Counted from the first letter of the stretch, positions 12,781-24,462 are shown. The stretch: DNA of 64,000 nucleotides from Sipunculus nudus (GCA_026874595.1 CM049308.1:14031501-14095500); one strand, 5' to 3'. Numbers and translations are program-made. The notes: a model not told the origin generated them from the sequence alone.

Positions 12781-14972
12781 GTCACTGTATCATAATAAAA
12801 ATAAAAACAACATTAGATTTGCTCACCATAGCATACATACATATTATATATAATGTCACTGTAGCATATTTATTCCTATATTTTTTATATAGATCACTTT
12901 AGCTGAATCTTTCTATAGCCACTTTGGCTGTATTTTGGCAGTTAATGGAGAGAAAATGAATTCTGTTTTTTTTAGAAGGCACTTGTTCTTGTGATAAAGT
13001 GCAATACAGGGATTAGGATAAAGTTTCATAGACATTGGGAACTACACTTTTCTCAGAACTTCAGTGCTGCTGGTCAGCTGTTTAGATAGAGCTAAGAAAC
13101 CATTACTGTTCAAGGGTATCTCAATGATATGTGATGTCCTTCTGATGTGATTTCATGGTAATATTGTAGCGCTAGAGGGGCGGGATCTTTGCGTGTGGGG
13201 AATTAGCAAAACACAAACAAGTCCTCAAGTGGTAGAGACTTTGGTGTATTCATAAATACATGTGTACAGCATGCTGGTCAGTTTGTGTCTGTCCAGCTCA
13301 GTGGTCAATTCAAATCTGCTGCCTATCCAGACATCTGGCAGCATCATTATACATTGACCCTGACCCTACCAGGGTGACACTGATGGGCTGCTCATTAACA
13401 CTGATAGGATCATGCCAAGATACATACATTTACATTCTATTACAGCCATTAACTAAAATCTGTGTTTCTTCATGTTATTGACACATTATACAAAAACTAC
13501 TTTATCAAATTAACTGAAACTTAACATCCACATGAAATGGGATCCAAAGATTATACATGTAGAAAATGGTATCAAACTAACATGTAGCTATTACTTACTG
13601 TATAGGTTATCACAAAGTTTAGAACTTCAACAGACACAGAAAATCCACTTAAATCATAATTGCAGTACCACTAAATAAGACACAAGGATGAAAACAGAGT
13701 TAATTAAAGTTATAGGAATCTAGCAGTGTTCTAAATATGAAGCTAATATGTATAATACTGAGTGATTTATAGAAGAATTAGTATAGTCCAACAAACACAT
13801 GTTCTGCTGGTGACTGTCCAGTGGGCTGACCACATGGTGTGACACACTAGGGAACAGACAGGCCCACAGCATGGTTCTTCACATGTATAAAGTTAATGGT
13901 ACAACTTGCAGAACATACACAATAGATTAGCATCACTTAATTGAGCTCTACCACAGTAACCTTTTCCAAGGAGGTTATGCTTTCATCCATGTCTGTTTCT
14001 TTATTTGTTTAAAAGACTGTTGGCAGAATAACACTGAAACCACTGATAACATTTCTGCTAAATGAGGGTGGTAAATGGGCCAGGGGTGATGCACAATGGA
14101 ATACCACCCTCATAAGTCATATTAAAATTCTTGGCCCTGTACCAGCCCTGGTGTAGAAACCCTGAAAAAAAATTTACTCTCCAAAGTAATGGTTTAAGCA
14201 AAGGAGAACTGGAATGACTGCACTGCTGTGTATAACCACTACAAAAGGAGTGTATAGCTGGATCAGCGGATGGAGCCATGCATTAGGATTACTTTGCATT
14301 TGTGGAGTTATACGCAATACTTGATGAAATTGTTGTCACATTTCAATCATTTGTCCACAGTAGAATCTATCATTCCATGCAGTTCACTTGTCAATTTCAG
14401 TTCCAGCTCTCTGTTGATCGGACAGTCATCAACAGAGAAACTACCAGTAGTTAATGAAACCACATTGAATATCCAACTTCAGGCACCATTAGAAGACCAA
14501 TTTTATCTGTTGTCATCATTACACAGTATCACTGCTTATCAAAATTTCATTCTGTAAATATCTGCATAATAAAGCTGTAATAATATGGGTTAATATCAAC
14601 TATTATGGCAAGGACATAAGTAATACAGCTCATACTGTACAATGCTGGCAGACATAATAGGCCTATATGCAGCATGCTGGTGAATCTTCTCTCTGCTGGG
14701 AGCAGCTGTCAGAGCCAGCACATTGCTACAGCACTGTACAGTCAAATTACTTGTGACTAATTTGCTATGGTCTCCCATATTGACCATGCAGCTCAGAGTA
14801 ACCTCATTCCATTATCATAATGTTGTGCCTGTTTGCAGGCTGTTTATAGTTATATTCAACTCAGGCTGTAGCTGCATGTAGACAGTGCTGGGTGAATGAG
14901 CCCAAGAGTCCAGGGTACTAATACCGTAGCCATCACCACCTATAGGCGCTAATACTTTAAATATCAGGGGTA
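12781..14972. other. no gene seen apart from the dispersed repeat
   Basis: Noncoding between the 25-bp minisatellite and the retrotransposon. GAGGTTATGCTTTCATCCAT at ~13972 is a motif of common dispersed repeats. Confidence 0.5.
13483..13957 (+). repeat. dispersed ~475-bp repeat, copy 1
   Basis: Matches 30134-30609 in the same orientation over its whole length at about 75-80% identity by eye; shared phrases include ATTATACAAAAACTACTT, TTTATAGAAGAATTA and GTGACTGTCCAGT. Flanks do not match, so it is a dispersed element and not a segmental duplication. No ends, coding frame or family recognised. Confidence 0.75.
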
Positions 14973-14977
14973 GATCC

Positions 14978-15087
14978 TTTAATGATATCAAGTTGGCGGC
15001 ACATAGATCATACAGGTGGGCGATAATAAAGAACTTCCGGTGTAGCGGAATATATGAGTCTCGTATTTTGTGTCTCATAATATTACA
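14978..15087 (-). repeat. 3' LTR of the Ty3/Gypsy element
   Basis: 110 bp, beginning TGTAATATTATGAGACAC on the minus strand directly after the polypurine tract. 109 of 110 positions equal the 5' LTR. Flanked on the outside by the target-site duplication GATCC. Confidence 0.93.
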
Positions 15088-15098
15088 TCCCCCGTCTC
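15088..15098 (-). promoter_or_regulatory. polypurine tract
   Basis: Minus-strand GAGACGGGGGA abuts the first base of the 3' LTR, as required for plus-strand priming. Confidence 0.8.
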
Positions 15099-15269
15099 AT
15101 CTTTGAGAATTATAGCAAGCACCGAGCATCAAGTTAAACATGTTATGCAGAAAACTTAGGAAACAGAATCTTTGCGTTGCGAGAGTGTATCGTTCTTGGA
15201 AAACGAAAAGTCTTATCAAAGTCCTAGCAAAATGTAATTAACATTACTAAAGTCTTAGCGAAACGTAAT

Positions 15270-17790
15270 TTACAAGTTATCCTCTTGGTAACGTAATGGG
15301 GCGCGTATGGACCGGCCACAACGCGATTTCCTTTCACGCGGTAAGTTCTGGTGAGGAGTCAATGGTTTGGCAGGAGGGCTGTCTTTAGCGGGCTCCATGT
15401 TGTTGATTATTGGTGGTTCATCCTGGCGCGGCTCTGTTGTAGGAGCATCACATGCCATGTCAATGGGGCATGTTGATGTCGGTCGCAAGTGACTGCGATT
15501 CCTGGTGATTACATTTCCCCTCTCTGATAATACAGTATACGAGCGATCATCTGTCTGTGAGACGATTTGTCCAGGGGACCATCTATGTGTTTCGGCATTC
15601 AGGATACGAACAGGTTGCCCAGCGAGCAGGGGCGGTAGGGCTTTGGTGTGTTGGTCACCATATTTCTTTTGCTGAAGTACCGCTTTGTCAATGTACTCTT
15701 TGTACTCCTCATTTGATGGCTTTTCGGAGTGGCTTGGTATTGCTGTAGGTATTGGTCTGCCAAACATAAGTTCAGCTGGACTAGGTAACGATGCATCTAA
15801 TGGTGTGGCTCTCACATTGAGGAGGGCCAGGTCAACGTCTCCACTGGCTTGAATACATTTACGAATGATTGGTTTTATGTACCGGATTTGTCTTTCGATG
15901 AACCCATTTGACTGTGGGTGTCGAGGGCTACACGTGGTATGTGTAATCCCCCAACGGGAGCAAAACTTGTTGTATTCTGATAGAAATTGTGGGCCATTAT
16001 CAGATATGATTTCGCGGGGCACTCCCAGGAGGCTGAAAGTTTCCTTTGTGGCTTTTACGACCGCAGCGGTTGTGGTGGAGCTCAGCTGTTTGAGTACAGG
16101 GTAGCGACTATAGTAGTCTGATATAATGAGGAAGGTTTTGGTTCCAATGTCAAACAGGTCTGTACCTAATTTGATCCAAGGCCTGTTGGGCCTCTCATGC
16201 ATCTCCATCGGTTCTTTAGCTTGCCTTGGTTGATATTCCTGGCACAGCAGGCACTGTTTGCAGAGTTTTTCAATGTCCGCATTTATCCGGGGCCAAAATA
16301 CACTTTCCCTGGCGAGTCGCCTGGTTTTTTCTATGCCCTGGTGCCCCTCATGTAACTGAGCCAGGATATCTGGCCTCAGTGGCTTTGGTATGAGGACTTG
16401 TCGTCCTTTGAAAATAATTCCATTTTCAATAGCTAATTCATCCCTATAGCCCCAGAATTCCCTAAGGTCTGATGGGAGCTCCTTGACCTTTTCTGGCCAA
16501 CCTGAATGGATTACTTGTGATAGCCCCTCAAATATAGGGTCTTTGCTCGTTTCTGTGCGTATCTCACACTGTTTGTTCTGTGAAAAGTTCATGAGAGTTA
16601 TGTTGATATTGTCTACTTGGGTGTCAATAAGAACTTCCTCTACATTTTCCATGTTGGGGAGCCTTGAAAGAGTGTCTGATAAAAGCATCTGGCTACCTGG
16701 TTGATATACAATATCAAAGTTATAACCCTGAACTTGTGTGAGCATTCGTTGTAGCCTCGGTGGTGCAGAGTGTAATGGTTTTCGCAAAATCATTTCGAGG
16801 GGCTTGTGGTCAGAGGTAATAGTAAACTGGCGGCCATAGAGAAAGTGATGAAATCTCTGAACACCATGAATTACTGCAAGGCATTCTCTCTCTAGGTTAC
16901 TATAGTTCGCTTGGGTTTGTGATAGTGCTTTACTGGCAAAAGCAACTGGGCCACTTGGCTGCAGCAATGCTGCTCCTAAACCCTTCATCGAGGCATCCAC
17001 CTCGAGAGTCACAGGTTCATTTGGGTCGTAGTACCGCAGACACAAGTTGGTAGCTACCAGCTCTTTAATGTGATTGAAACTGTGTTGGTGTTCCTCCCCC
17101 CATTCGAATGGAGTGTCCTTTGGCAATAAGTTTCTGAGTATGGCTGTGTGGTTTGAGAAGTTTGGGATGTGGTTTGATAGGAAGGTTACCATGCCCAGAA
17201 AACGTTGCAGATCCTGTTTATCTTGAGGGGTAGGCATTTTGATGATATCTTCTGTTTTCTTTGGGTCTGGATAAACACCCTTGTCTGTATAAAGTCTTCC
17301 AAAAAAGGATATTTGGTTTTGTTTCACAACACATTTGTTAGAGTTCAGCATAAGACCTTCTTGGCGGGCGATGCTCATGAAGTTAGCGAGGTGTTCATCG
17401 TGTTGCTTTTCTGTTACTCCAAAGATTACAATGTCATCACTGATGCCCACACAACCGTTACACTGTTCTATAATCCTGTCCATGTGCTGCTGAAATATGT
17501 CTTGGCTTACACACAGGCCAAACGGTAGCCGATCGAAACAGTATCGGCCAAATGGTGTTCTGAATGTAGTTAGCTCTTGCGAGTCTTTGGCTAGTTTAAC
17601 ACTCCAGTAACCCGCCTTTGCATCTAGCTTTGTGAAGTACTTCGCATTTGTGAATCTTGGTGTGATTTCCTCAATGGTAGGTATTTTGTGCGGGCATCTT
17701 TTAAGAGCTTGGTTAAGCTTTTGTGGGTCTAGACAAAGCAGTAGGCTGCCGTCTTTTTTTACAGCACATGTAAGGGAGGAGCACCAATCT
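15270..17790 (-). CDS. pol: pol: reverse transcriptase, RNase H and integrase
   Basis: Frame open from about 17790 to the stop at 15270; the first ATG in it is only at 17483 and is internal to RT, so it is not a real start. Upstream of that ATG are the RT finger and palm motifs including LDAKAGYW and FDRLPFG. Counting from the 17483 Met: RT catalytic ISDD (14-17, for the usual YxDD), RNase H acidic residues D163, E198/E200 and D225 (ITSDHKP), integrase zinc finger H378, H381, C411, C414, and integrase DD35E residues D442, D495 and E530. A GPY-type region and a C-terminal basic tail follow. All catalytic residues appear intact; the defect in the element is the frame change near 17775-17795 that separates it from gag-protease. 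Confidence 0.92.
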
Positions 17791-19438
17791 GTATGCTGGT
17801 TACCTTATGTATAATGCCCTGACTTTCCATCTTGTTGAGTTCGGCTTGTATTCTTGGCTTCAAGTGTATGGAACACTTTCTTGGGGGGTCTATGAATGGT
17901 TCTGCGTCAGGTTTGAGATGTAGTGTTTCTTCGCCATGGAAAGACCCAATTCCGTCAAAACAATCTGGGAACAAGTCTTTGATGTCCTGTACACTATTAA
18001 ACTTTATTCCAGGAGGTGGTTTGCCAGGTGTCTGGCCACAGGTCTTGGTGGACATAGAGATGTCTGGTTGGTCAGCGATTGTTGTGATAATATCATGTGG
18101 TTTCATGTTTATTGGTTCTTGTGTACATTTTTTATGGTCATTGTTCATGATGGTATCAAGCTGAAGTTTGACAAGGTCAAGTTGTTCACAAGTTGGTAGT
18201 CCGATTATGACTGGACCAGTGACATTAACAACAAATAATTTGTGATGCTGGAATTTCATCTGGCTTTCTTTACAAATGTACAGCTTTAGTGATCCAAGAC
18301 ATTCAGTGCTATCGCCACTGTATGAGGTGAGGTTTACCCCTGGTTCTGGGTTCACTACCTTGTGTACTGGCATGTTGCCAAACATTTGTCGAAAAGTACG
18401 TAATGGCAGAGTATTACCATTGGCACCAGTATCAATCTTTGCTTGTAGCTTGCCACGTACCTTGGGATTATCATGTTTAGTTAAGACAGTTGCAAATGCT
18501 TCTTGACGTGTAAGTGAATTGATTGTAATAGTGTAGAATGATTTTGTGTATGTCTCTTCATCTGATTCATCAATTACAAGTTCATTTTGAGCTTTGTTGT
18601 GTGTATGTGGCCTTTTACCTTCTGGTTTTCTGAATTGTCTTTGGGGGTTTTCTGGTCTACGTCTTCCCCTGAAGTTTGATTGGTCAAGTGTCCTGGATTT
18701 CCGACAGCACTTTTTCCAGTGTCCTTTGGCACCGCAGGCCCTGCATTCATCATAGTAAGCGGGGCATGATCTGGGTGGGTGATGTAGGTTGCAATTTCTG
18801 CATGGTCTTGATGTCGTTATAGCATCCACATTAGCAGCCCCAAGTGCGCCCATTGATTGGAGGGAAGCTTGGGATGCCTGTAAGGCCTCGTATTCGCGTC
18901 CTCTTTCAATCACATCTTTAATCAGATGTCCTTTTTCCTTTGATAACAGTTCTTTTCGGAATTCCTCGAAGGGTGTGGATAGAATGATCATTTCAATGAG
19001 GCGTTCATTCTGCTCAGTTTGATCAAATTCACATTTGGTGGCTTTTTCTCGAAGTCTGGACACAAAATCAGTAATGTTTTCATTGGGTTTTTGTCTCATG
19101 TGGGAAAATTCCAGCCGGTGCACATGGAAATTTATTTTAACTGTAGCATCTACCTGGCCTTCTATTAGGGTCCATATGTGGTCTGGGCACTTTTGCTGAG
19201 CCTCAGTTAATCCAGAAACCAAAATACGCCGCATACCCTCATCACCAAGGGCTATCTTTATTTTGGTGGCTTGTTTTGCCTGGTCAGTAATGTCTATATC
19301 CTCCAGATACAGGGTCATTCTGGCCTTGAAGGCCTTGAATGCCTCAGAGAGGGGTTCATGTTTCCAGTCCATTTCAGGCATTCTAGCCGACATTGTTAAG
19401 CTATATGGGTTAAACACAGCAAAATGGTTATTGGGCAA
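17759..19438 (-). CDS. gag-pol: gag, protease and start of reverse transcriptase
   Basis: 559 codons from ATG. Residues ~20-200 form a Gag capsid-like region (DWKHEPLSEAFKAFKARM near the start). Two CCHC zinc knuckles lie at residues 213-225 (C-x2-C-x3-H-x4-C, non-canonical spacing) and 232-245 (C-x2-C-x4-H-x4-C), followed by a basic stretch. The aspartic protease active site DTGA is at 336-339 with IIGLP near 411. From about residue 485 the sequence enters the N-terminal part of reverse transcriptase (DLFPDCF, then IPPR-like and QAELNKMESQGII). The frame then ends early at a TAA while the RT continues in another frame. A 280-base untranslated leader precedes the start. The early end is an inactivating change, not a normal gag-pol boundary, because it falls inside the RT. 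Confidence 0.92.
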   Translation of the reverse strand: MPNNHFAVFNPYSLTMSARMPEMDWKHEPLSEAFKAFKARMTLYLEDIDITDQAKQATKIKIALGDEGMRRILVSGLTEAQQKCPDHIWTLIEGQVDATVKINFHVHRLEFSHMRQKPNENITDFVSRLREKATKCEFDQTEQNERLIEMIILSTPFEEFRKELLSKEKGHLIKDVIERGREYEALQASQASLQSMGALGAANVDAITTSRPCRNCNLHHPPRSCPAYYDECRACGAKGHWKKCCRKSRTLDQSNFRGRRRPENPQRQFRKPEGKRPHTHNKAQNELVIDESDEETYTKSFYTITINSLTRQEAFATVLTKHDNPKVRGKLQAKIDTGANGNTLPLRTFRQMFGNMPVHKVVNPEPGVNLTSYSGDSTECLGSLKLYICKESQMKFQHHKLFVVNVTGPVIIGLPTCEQLDLVKLQLDTIMNNDHKKCTQEPINMKPHDIITTIADQPDISMSTKTCGQTPGKPPPGIKFNSVQDIKDLFPDCFDGIGSFHGEETLHLKPDAEPFIDPPRKCSIHLKPRIQAELNKMESQGIIHKVTSIQIGAPPLHVL

Positions 19439-19703
19439 TCTTCCATACGTTTATGCCTGGGAAATTTGGGTTCAGTTCATGGAAAAGCAGCAACTTACAA
19501 ACCAGTGTCTCTGTCAGCCAGCGATGTGTTGACTATCCAGTGCATTAGCACAGCGTTGACAAGCAGACAATGTCCTACCAAGCAGGCAAAACACGCCAAT
19601 TTTGTTTGAGGCAGCAGTTCTTAGTGTCAGGCAGTCTAAACCAGAGATTAGGACTGTTTTTTTTTTTTGTTTTTTTTTGTGTCCGTATCCAGTGAAAATC
19701 ACT

Positions 19704-19718
19704 TTACCGCTGCCACCA
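19704..19718 (-). promoter_or_regulatory. primer-binding site for minus-strand DNA synthesis
   Basis: Minus strand TGGTGGCAGCGGTAA starts immediately inside the 5' LTR. Its complement ends ACCGCTGCCACCA, which I recall as the 3' end (with CCA) of animal tRNA-Leu (AAG type); a leucine tRNA primer is usual in Mag/SURL-type elements. The exact tRNA should be confirmed against the host tRNA set. Confidence 0.75.
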
Positions 19719-19828
19719 TTTAATGATATCAAGTTGGCGGCACATAGATCATACAGGTGGGCGATAATAAAGAACTTCCAGTGTAGCGGAATATATGAGT
19801 CTCGTATTTTGTGTCTCATAATATTACA
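19719..19828 (-). repeat. 5' LTR of the Ty3/Gypsy element
   Basis: 110 bp, starting TGTAAT and ending ATTAAA on the minus strand (an imperfect version of TG...CA with short inverted ends). Differs from the 3' LTR only at one base near the middle. CATATATTCC could be a TATA-like box. Unusually short for this group; from memory, Steamer's LTRs are about 177 bp. Confidence 0.93.
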
Positions 19829-19833
19829 GATCC

Positions 19834-20376
19834 AGGACTCAGGAAAAGGAGGGGTACAACCAGTGAAGACTTATGAAAAAAAAACCCAAAAAAAGCATCC
19901 CCAGGTCCAAAAATGGGGTACAGGATGATAAAATTGGTCTGAAACCCTTAAAAAAAGGTGGCAGTGGCTGAAAAAGGAGAGTTCCAGACCCTGGATTTGT
20001 TTATGAATATCATAAAGTCACATATTGCCAATTTGCAAATCTTTTGAGACACCTAATTTAAGCTGACAAACTTATTAATACAGCTAGCAAAGAATAAATA
20101 TTAAATCTCGTACTCAACTGAACTTCATCTAATATTCAGTATCCATTTATTTGCTGTGTCTTCATTGGTACTTGGTAAATTTGGTACTTATCTGGTTTTA
20201 AAGCAAAATGTTACGTTTTCACACAGTGATTAATCAGTGTGAGGTAGGATTATTTGGTTATATTGTTATGAAATGGTAACTTTAATATTGGTAATGTTAC
20301 AGAACCTAATAACAACAGATCATGTAGTCGTGACGAGCATAACTTTTGTTACGGAAATTTAAAAAAAATCAGATTC
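19834..20376. other. no gene seen
   Basis: Right flank of the retrotransposon. The first 150 bases (AGGAAAAGGAGGGG, then A-rich) look like the rest of an older repeat interrupted by the insertion. Confidence 0.5.
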
Positions 20377-20845
20377 TGTCACGCTAGGCAGCATGAAATG
20401 TCTAGGGGAATGAATAAAGAAGTCTGTGGTTTTTTGTTTACAAACAGTCATAATTTATTCTTAAAACAATCCTAACATTAAGATACACTAAATCAATACA
20501 ACCACATAGTATAACAATAAAATGTACAGTACCACAGTGTCTGTATCCTAGGCTTTGATTCTGGATACCACCACTGTCACAGCTCACCAAGTCCTTTAAA
20601 ACTTGGAAAGTATTAATCCAAAGGCAAACTTGAGACAGTCCGTATTAAATCTGTAATAAATTCTGTTAAATATCTGACACCACTGCAATAAGTAAGGTCC
20701 CAAAACTGACTCACACTTCCCTCTCTGCTGGAATTTTCTCTCCCCCCCCCCCCCCCACCCCGACTCTAAACACAGCCCCTTATTTATAGCTTCTCACCAA
20801 AAAATTCTAGAAATGGAAAACTCCAAAAACAATACACACGTTACA
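20377..20845 (-). mobile_element. candidate solo LTR
   Basis: 469 bp starting TGTAACG and ending CGTGACA on the minus strand (inverted ends TGTAACG/TGTCACG). Inside are a TATA box (CTATAAATAAGGGGCTG, ~20785) and a poly(A) signal AATAAA (~20457) in the order expected of U3-R-U5. A C run (~20743-20757 on +) lies upstream. No target duplication is evident (GATTC versus GGAAC) and no primer-binding site or polypurine tract adjoins it, so it would be a solo or eroded LTR unrelated to the 14978 element. It could instead be a gene promoter or a different repeat. Confidence 0.4.
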
Positions 20846-20866
20846 GGAACAGACCTGTACCTGATG

Positions 20867-20990
20867 CTATAGCTCCAGTAACACACTGACGCTGTAGCTC
20901 CAGCAGTGTCCTGACCATGTAGCACCTGACATATTGTAGCTCCAGTTGGGTATTGACTCTGCAGCTCACATAGGGTACTGACATTGTAGG
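20867..20990. repeat. short, degenerate array of the same 25-bp minisatellite
   Basis: Four or five units with GTAGCTCCAG and CACTGACGCTG motifs, clearly related to the array at 11925-12780 but 8 kb away. It adjoins the candidate solo LTR. Confidence 0.75.
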
Positions 20991-23900
20991 TCCAGAAGAA
21001 ATGTATGCTTTAGCTTATGACAGTATATTAATTCTTCAGCATAGCTTTAGCAACCTTTGTTAACAAACATACCGGTAACACACTGCAGCTATACTTCTGA
21101 CAAACAACAAATGCAGCAGAATTTAACAAAATCTCACTGCGGGAATGCTTTTGTAATAACACATAAGAGGTAACATAATATTGACACAACAAAGAGAAGA
21201 AAGCACAAAAACTGCACCTTTAACATTATGCCAACTGGGCACAGGTATTGGAGGTAATGTGACTAATGTCACAGTGTCATGAACACATCTGCACATACTG
21301 GTACTGCAGGGTTGTACAAACAGCAAGGGAAACATTCTTTTATGAATTAAAGTCTTTTAATGAAGAGAGATTGCAGTCTCACGAGAAGAAATAAACCATT
21401 CAGCATGTTGTGTAATTCTATAACACAGTCTTAATTATGAATGCCCTTCTAATGTGACTATAAGTTCCTCATGATGACATCTGTAGAGTATAGGTTGTCA
21501 TGATAAACAAGAACACAGACTGGACTACTGTCACAGAGCCCACTTACTGTAGGACTGTTTGAACGTACCTGCTTATTGAATTAGAAATGTCCACTTTCAC
21601 CTTCTCTCGTGAAGACCACCATCTCCAGATCAGGTTGTGGTTGATAAGACCTACCTTTTGGTAAGTATTTTGTGTCATTGATGACATTAATGGATGTGCC
21701 CAGATTACCTGACTGGTCATTTGGAGTCATAAACTGGCCCAAGGTGTGCTTAAAACCTGATAGTAATTTCCTCATCTGAGCCCTATGTGGTGAGGGGATT
21801 ATTTTTTTCCTCCTTCTTTTTTTTTGTATCTTCTTCTAATGATTGTACCTTGACTTCTTATGATTTATTCTTACAAAATGAGGCTACATATTTCTCTTAA
21901 AAATACTGATACTACAAGCATATATGTTTAAAACTTTAATACCTAGTTTGTTAATTCATGTGGATTCCCTGGCAAACATTTCCTGAGTCTTTCAATGGTA
22001 AAATTAAGTATTGCATATTCTGGTCTCTTTGACTGGTATTCTTTGAATATTTAAACTTCATGACATTGGTTCATCTTGTGTGACAATTTTATTTGAGGAC
22101 TGACAGGGTTTTGGCTAACCTCCCTAGGTAGAATAAATAAAATATATATATTGGTAATAGGATTCATGTTCACCAAGGGGTGTCATTTTCTAAACAAACC
22201 ATTTAGGGTAAATCATTTCTTGTTTATATAACATTATATCAGTTGTGTAAATTTTATTGAAACAATATTCATGTACTTCGATCGATCACAGCCTTTCAAG
22301 CTATGTTCGTTGCTATGCTATTTCATTACAGTAAACTCTCAAAATTATGACCACTAATTGGCGCTTGATAAAGTAGTCACATTTTTGGGGTCTAAGCCAG
22401 GTGTTTTATAAAGAGCAAAAAAGAATCAGGACCATGAACAAGTGGTTGTTATTTTGAGGTGGTTCCTAAACAGAGGTGGCAAGTTTTACTGTACTTATTG
22501 CATGGTGAGGAGTAACACTACACTGTGAGAACTTTTGTACTGATTTATCACTCACCAGCGTAGTCAACTACATGTTAACAACCTTGAGGGTAATTTAAAA
22601 ATATGAAAAATATTCATCTTTTCAGTACTGGTTTCTCTGATCAGTGCAGTGATGCAGAACAGCTTGCTCCAAACTGAATCAACATAACATCTCAATACAC
22701 ATTGATCCATCCCTCTTAAAAACATCTGTTCCAGGGCTTGACATTTAGAGTTAACCACCTGCCAGAGCAAATAGAAATTCCATGGCAGTCCATAAGTTGG
22801 CTCATACTTGCCTGACTGGGTAAAAAACAACAGTCATGTGTTCTTCAAATATCTTACAAACACACACAGGCACAGAATTTTGTGTACATTTAACCTGCTT
22901 TGCTTTGATAAGGAATATTAAGTGATATCTTAATAATCAGCCAGATCACAGTGCCATCTATAGGCCTTGGTCCTAACTTGTGAAAACATAGTTGACTAAT
23001 ATAACCCTCTATTTGTTTGGTGAAATATAAGCAATAGTCTTCCAACAAATACACTTTACGTATTGATTTGTTTTGTCCTAAGGCAGTAAACAGTTAAGTT
23101 TAATCACACATTTGACAAAAGTCAAATGAGTTACAGTGTGCAAAGTTAACCACATATGTTTAAATGTCTGTTTTACTTACCTGTACATACCTCTAATATA
23201 ACTGTACATAATGAGTTCCTTATCGTGTTAAACAAACAGATGCCAGCCAGGTGAAGTGTTGTTATCAAGACAGATCATAAAACCAATGAGGCAAATGCAA
23301 ATTATGTTTGTTCTATACCACATATCAAGTTTTTATCTTGGTACAATTTTCACTCAGTGAATATTTTACAGAATCTTTGAACTGCATAAAAGAGGATCAA
23401 TAAAATGGACTCAATACTTTCCAGCAGTGTATAATAATGTTTCACAAATATGCTTAAACATTTTTTCTGATACAATTAAATTGACTAAGAAAAATTAACA
23501 TTTTTGTAGTATATAATGATTGAATATAAAATTGATATTTATGCTTCATTTGTGAAGTAAAATGTAAATTTAATATAATTTTGTAGGTCAGAATTTTGCT
23601 GTGTATGTAGTGTCAATAATATAATCTTTTTGTTAAAAAAAGTTCTTTTTTACCATTTTCTTATATATTTGAAAACATTTGATAGCTGCCCTTTGCTAAG
23701 GTTGTTGTGACAAAAATACATTTTTGGTCCTTTATTCCATGTTTGAATACTTATTTTATCATTCACTAAAAAATCAGACTCAACATACATGTAGAATGTT
23801 ATGACACAAAGCGAGGTGCTTGACTGATTCTATAACACCAGTGACATGCATTCAATATTGAACGAGGTTTTGCTCTGCTCTGATCGTATAACAAAAATTG

Positions 23901-24124
23901 TGAAAACTTAGAACTTGGTAGCTAAGCCTGTTCCTTGCATGACTGCATTCCACTCCAAAGAGTTCCATCAGGTCGTATGTAAGTGTGTCTATAAAGCTAA
24001 CCAAATAAATGTACTCAGCTATCATATCTGCCCCTCACCTCTCACCCCTCTCACCCCTATAGATACTGGGGAAAAGGAGAGACAGATCTTGTCTGTCTAT
24101 CTTCAACCAAGAGAGCATATTTGT

Positions 24125-24263
24125 ATGAGCATAAATATGAATCTGCTGGAAAACACTCTTGAAGTTAATTAATATTTTCTTCATATTTTGATATGAGCAT
24201 AAATATGAATCTGCTGGAAAACACTCTTGAAGTTAATTAATATTTTCTTCATATTTTGATATG
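24125..24263 (+). repeat. perfect 68-bp tandem duplication
   Basis: ATGAGCATAAATATGAATCT... at 24125 is repeated at 24193 with no difference that I can see, through ATATTTTGAT. Identity of the two copies implies a very recent event or an assembly duplication. Confidence 0.92.
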
Positions 24264-24404
24264 TTATTGTTTTTAAGAAAATAAAAAATCTGTATTGGTT
24301 TAGCAGTAATTTGACCTAGATAATTTAATGAATATTTTTTGGGGGTTGGCAACATTGTATATGAAGTTTCAACTGATTTAAATGGTAACAGAGTTTTGAT
24401 ACTA

Positions 24405-24462
24405 ATATTAATTATAATAATAATAAATTAATAATAATAACAATTATTATTATTATTTCTAA
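24405..24462. repeat. AT-rich inverted microsatellite
   Basis: (TAA)n followed within 15 bases by (TTA)n, so the segment can fold back on itself. Noncoding. Confidence 0.75.

Larger units (their letters stand above)
14978..19828 (-). mobile_element. complete Ty3/Gypsy LTR retrotransposon (Mag/Steamer-like)
   Basis: 4,851 bp between two 110-bp LTRs, flanked by a perfect 5-bp target-site duplication GATCC (14973-14977 and 19829-19833). On the minus strand the order is 5' LTR, primer-binding site, gag-protease-RT-RNase H-integrase, polypurine tract, 3' LTR. Gag and pol lie in one continuous coding region apart from one frame change, as in the Mag/SURL/Steamer lineage, where gag-pol is a single ORF. 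The LTRs differ at one position of 110, so the insertion is fairly recent. No env is present. The pre-insertion site (GGGGTAGATCCAGGACTC) looks like part of another dispersed repeat. Confidence 0.95.

Noticed and set aside
17205-19022. Several + strand frames of 70-110 codons across the retrotransposon
   Set aside because: Shadows of the minus-strand gag-pol.
21573-21785. Coding-like segment open on both strands, with a + donor GTAAGT and a minus donor GTACGT
   Set aside because: The minus frame stops before its donor, the + frame lacks a good acceptor, and no partner exon in phase was found.
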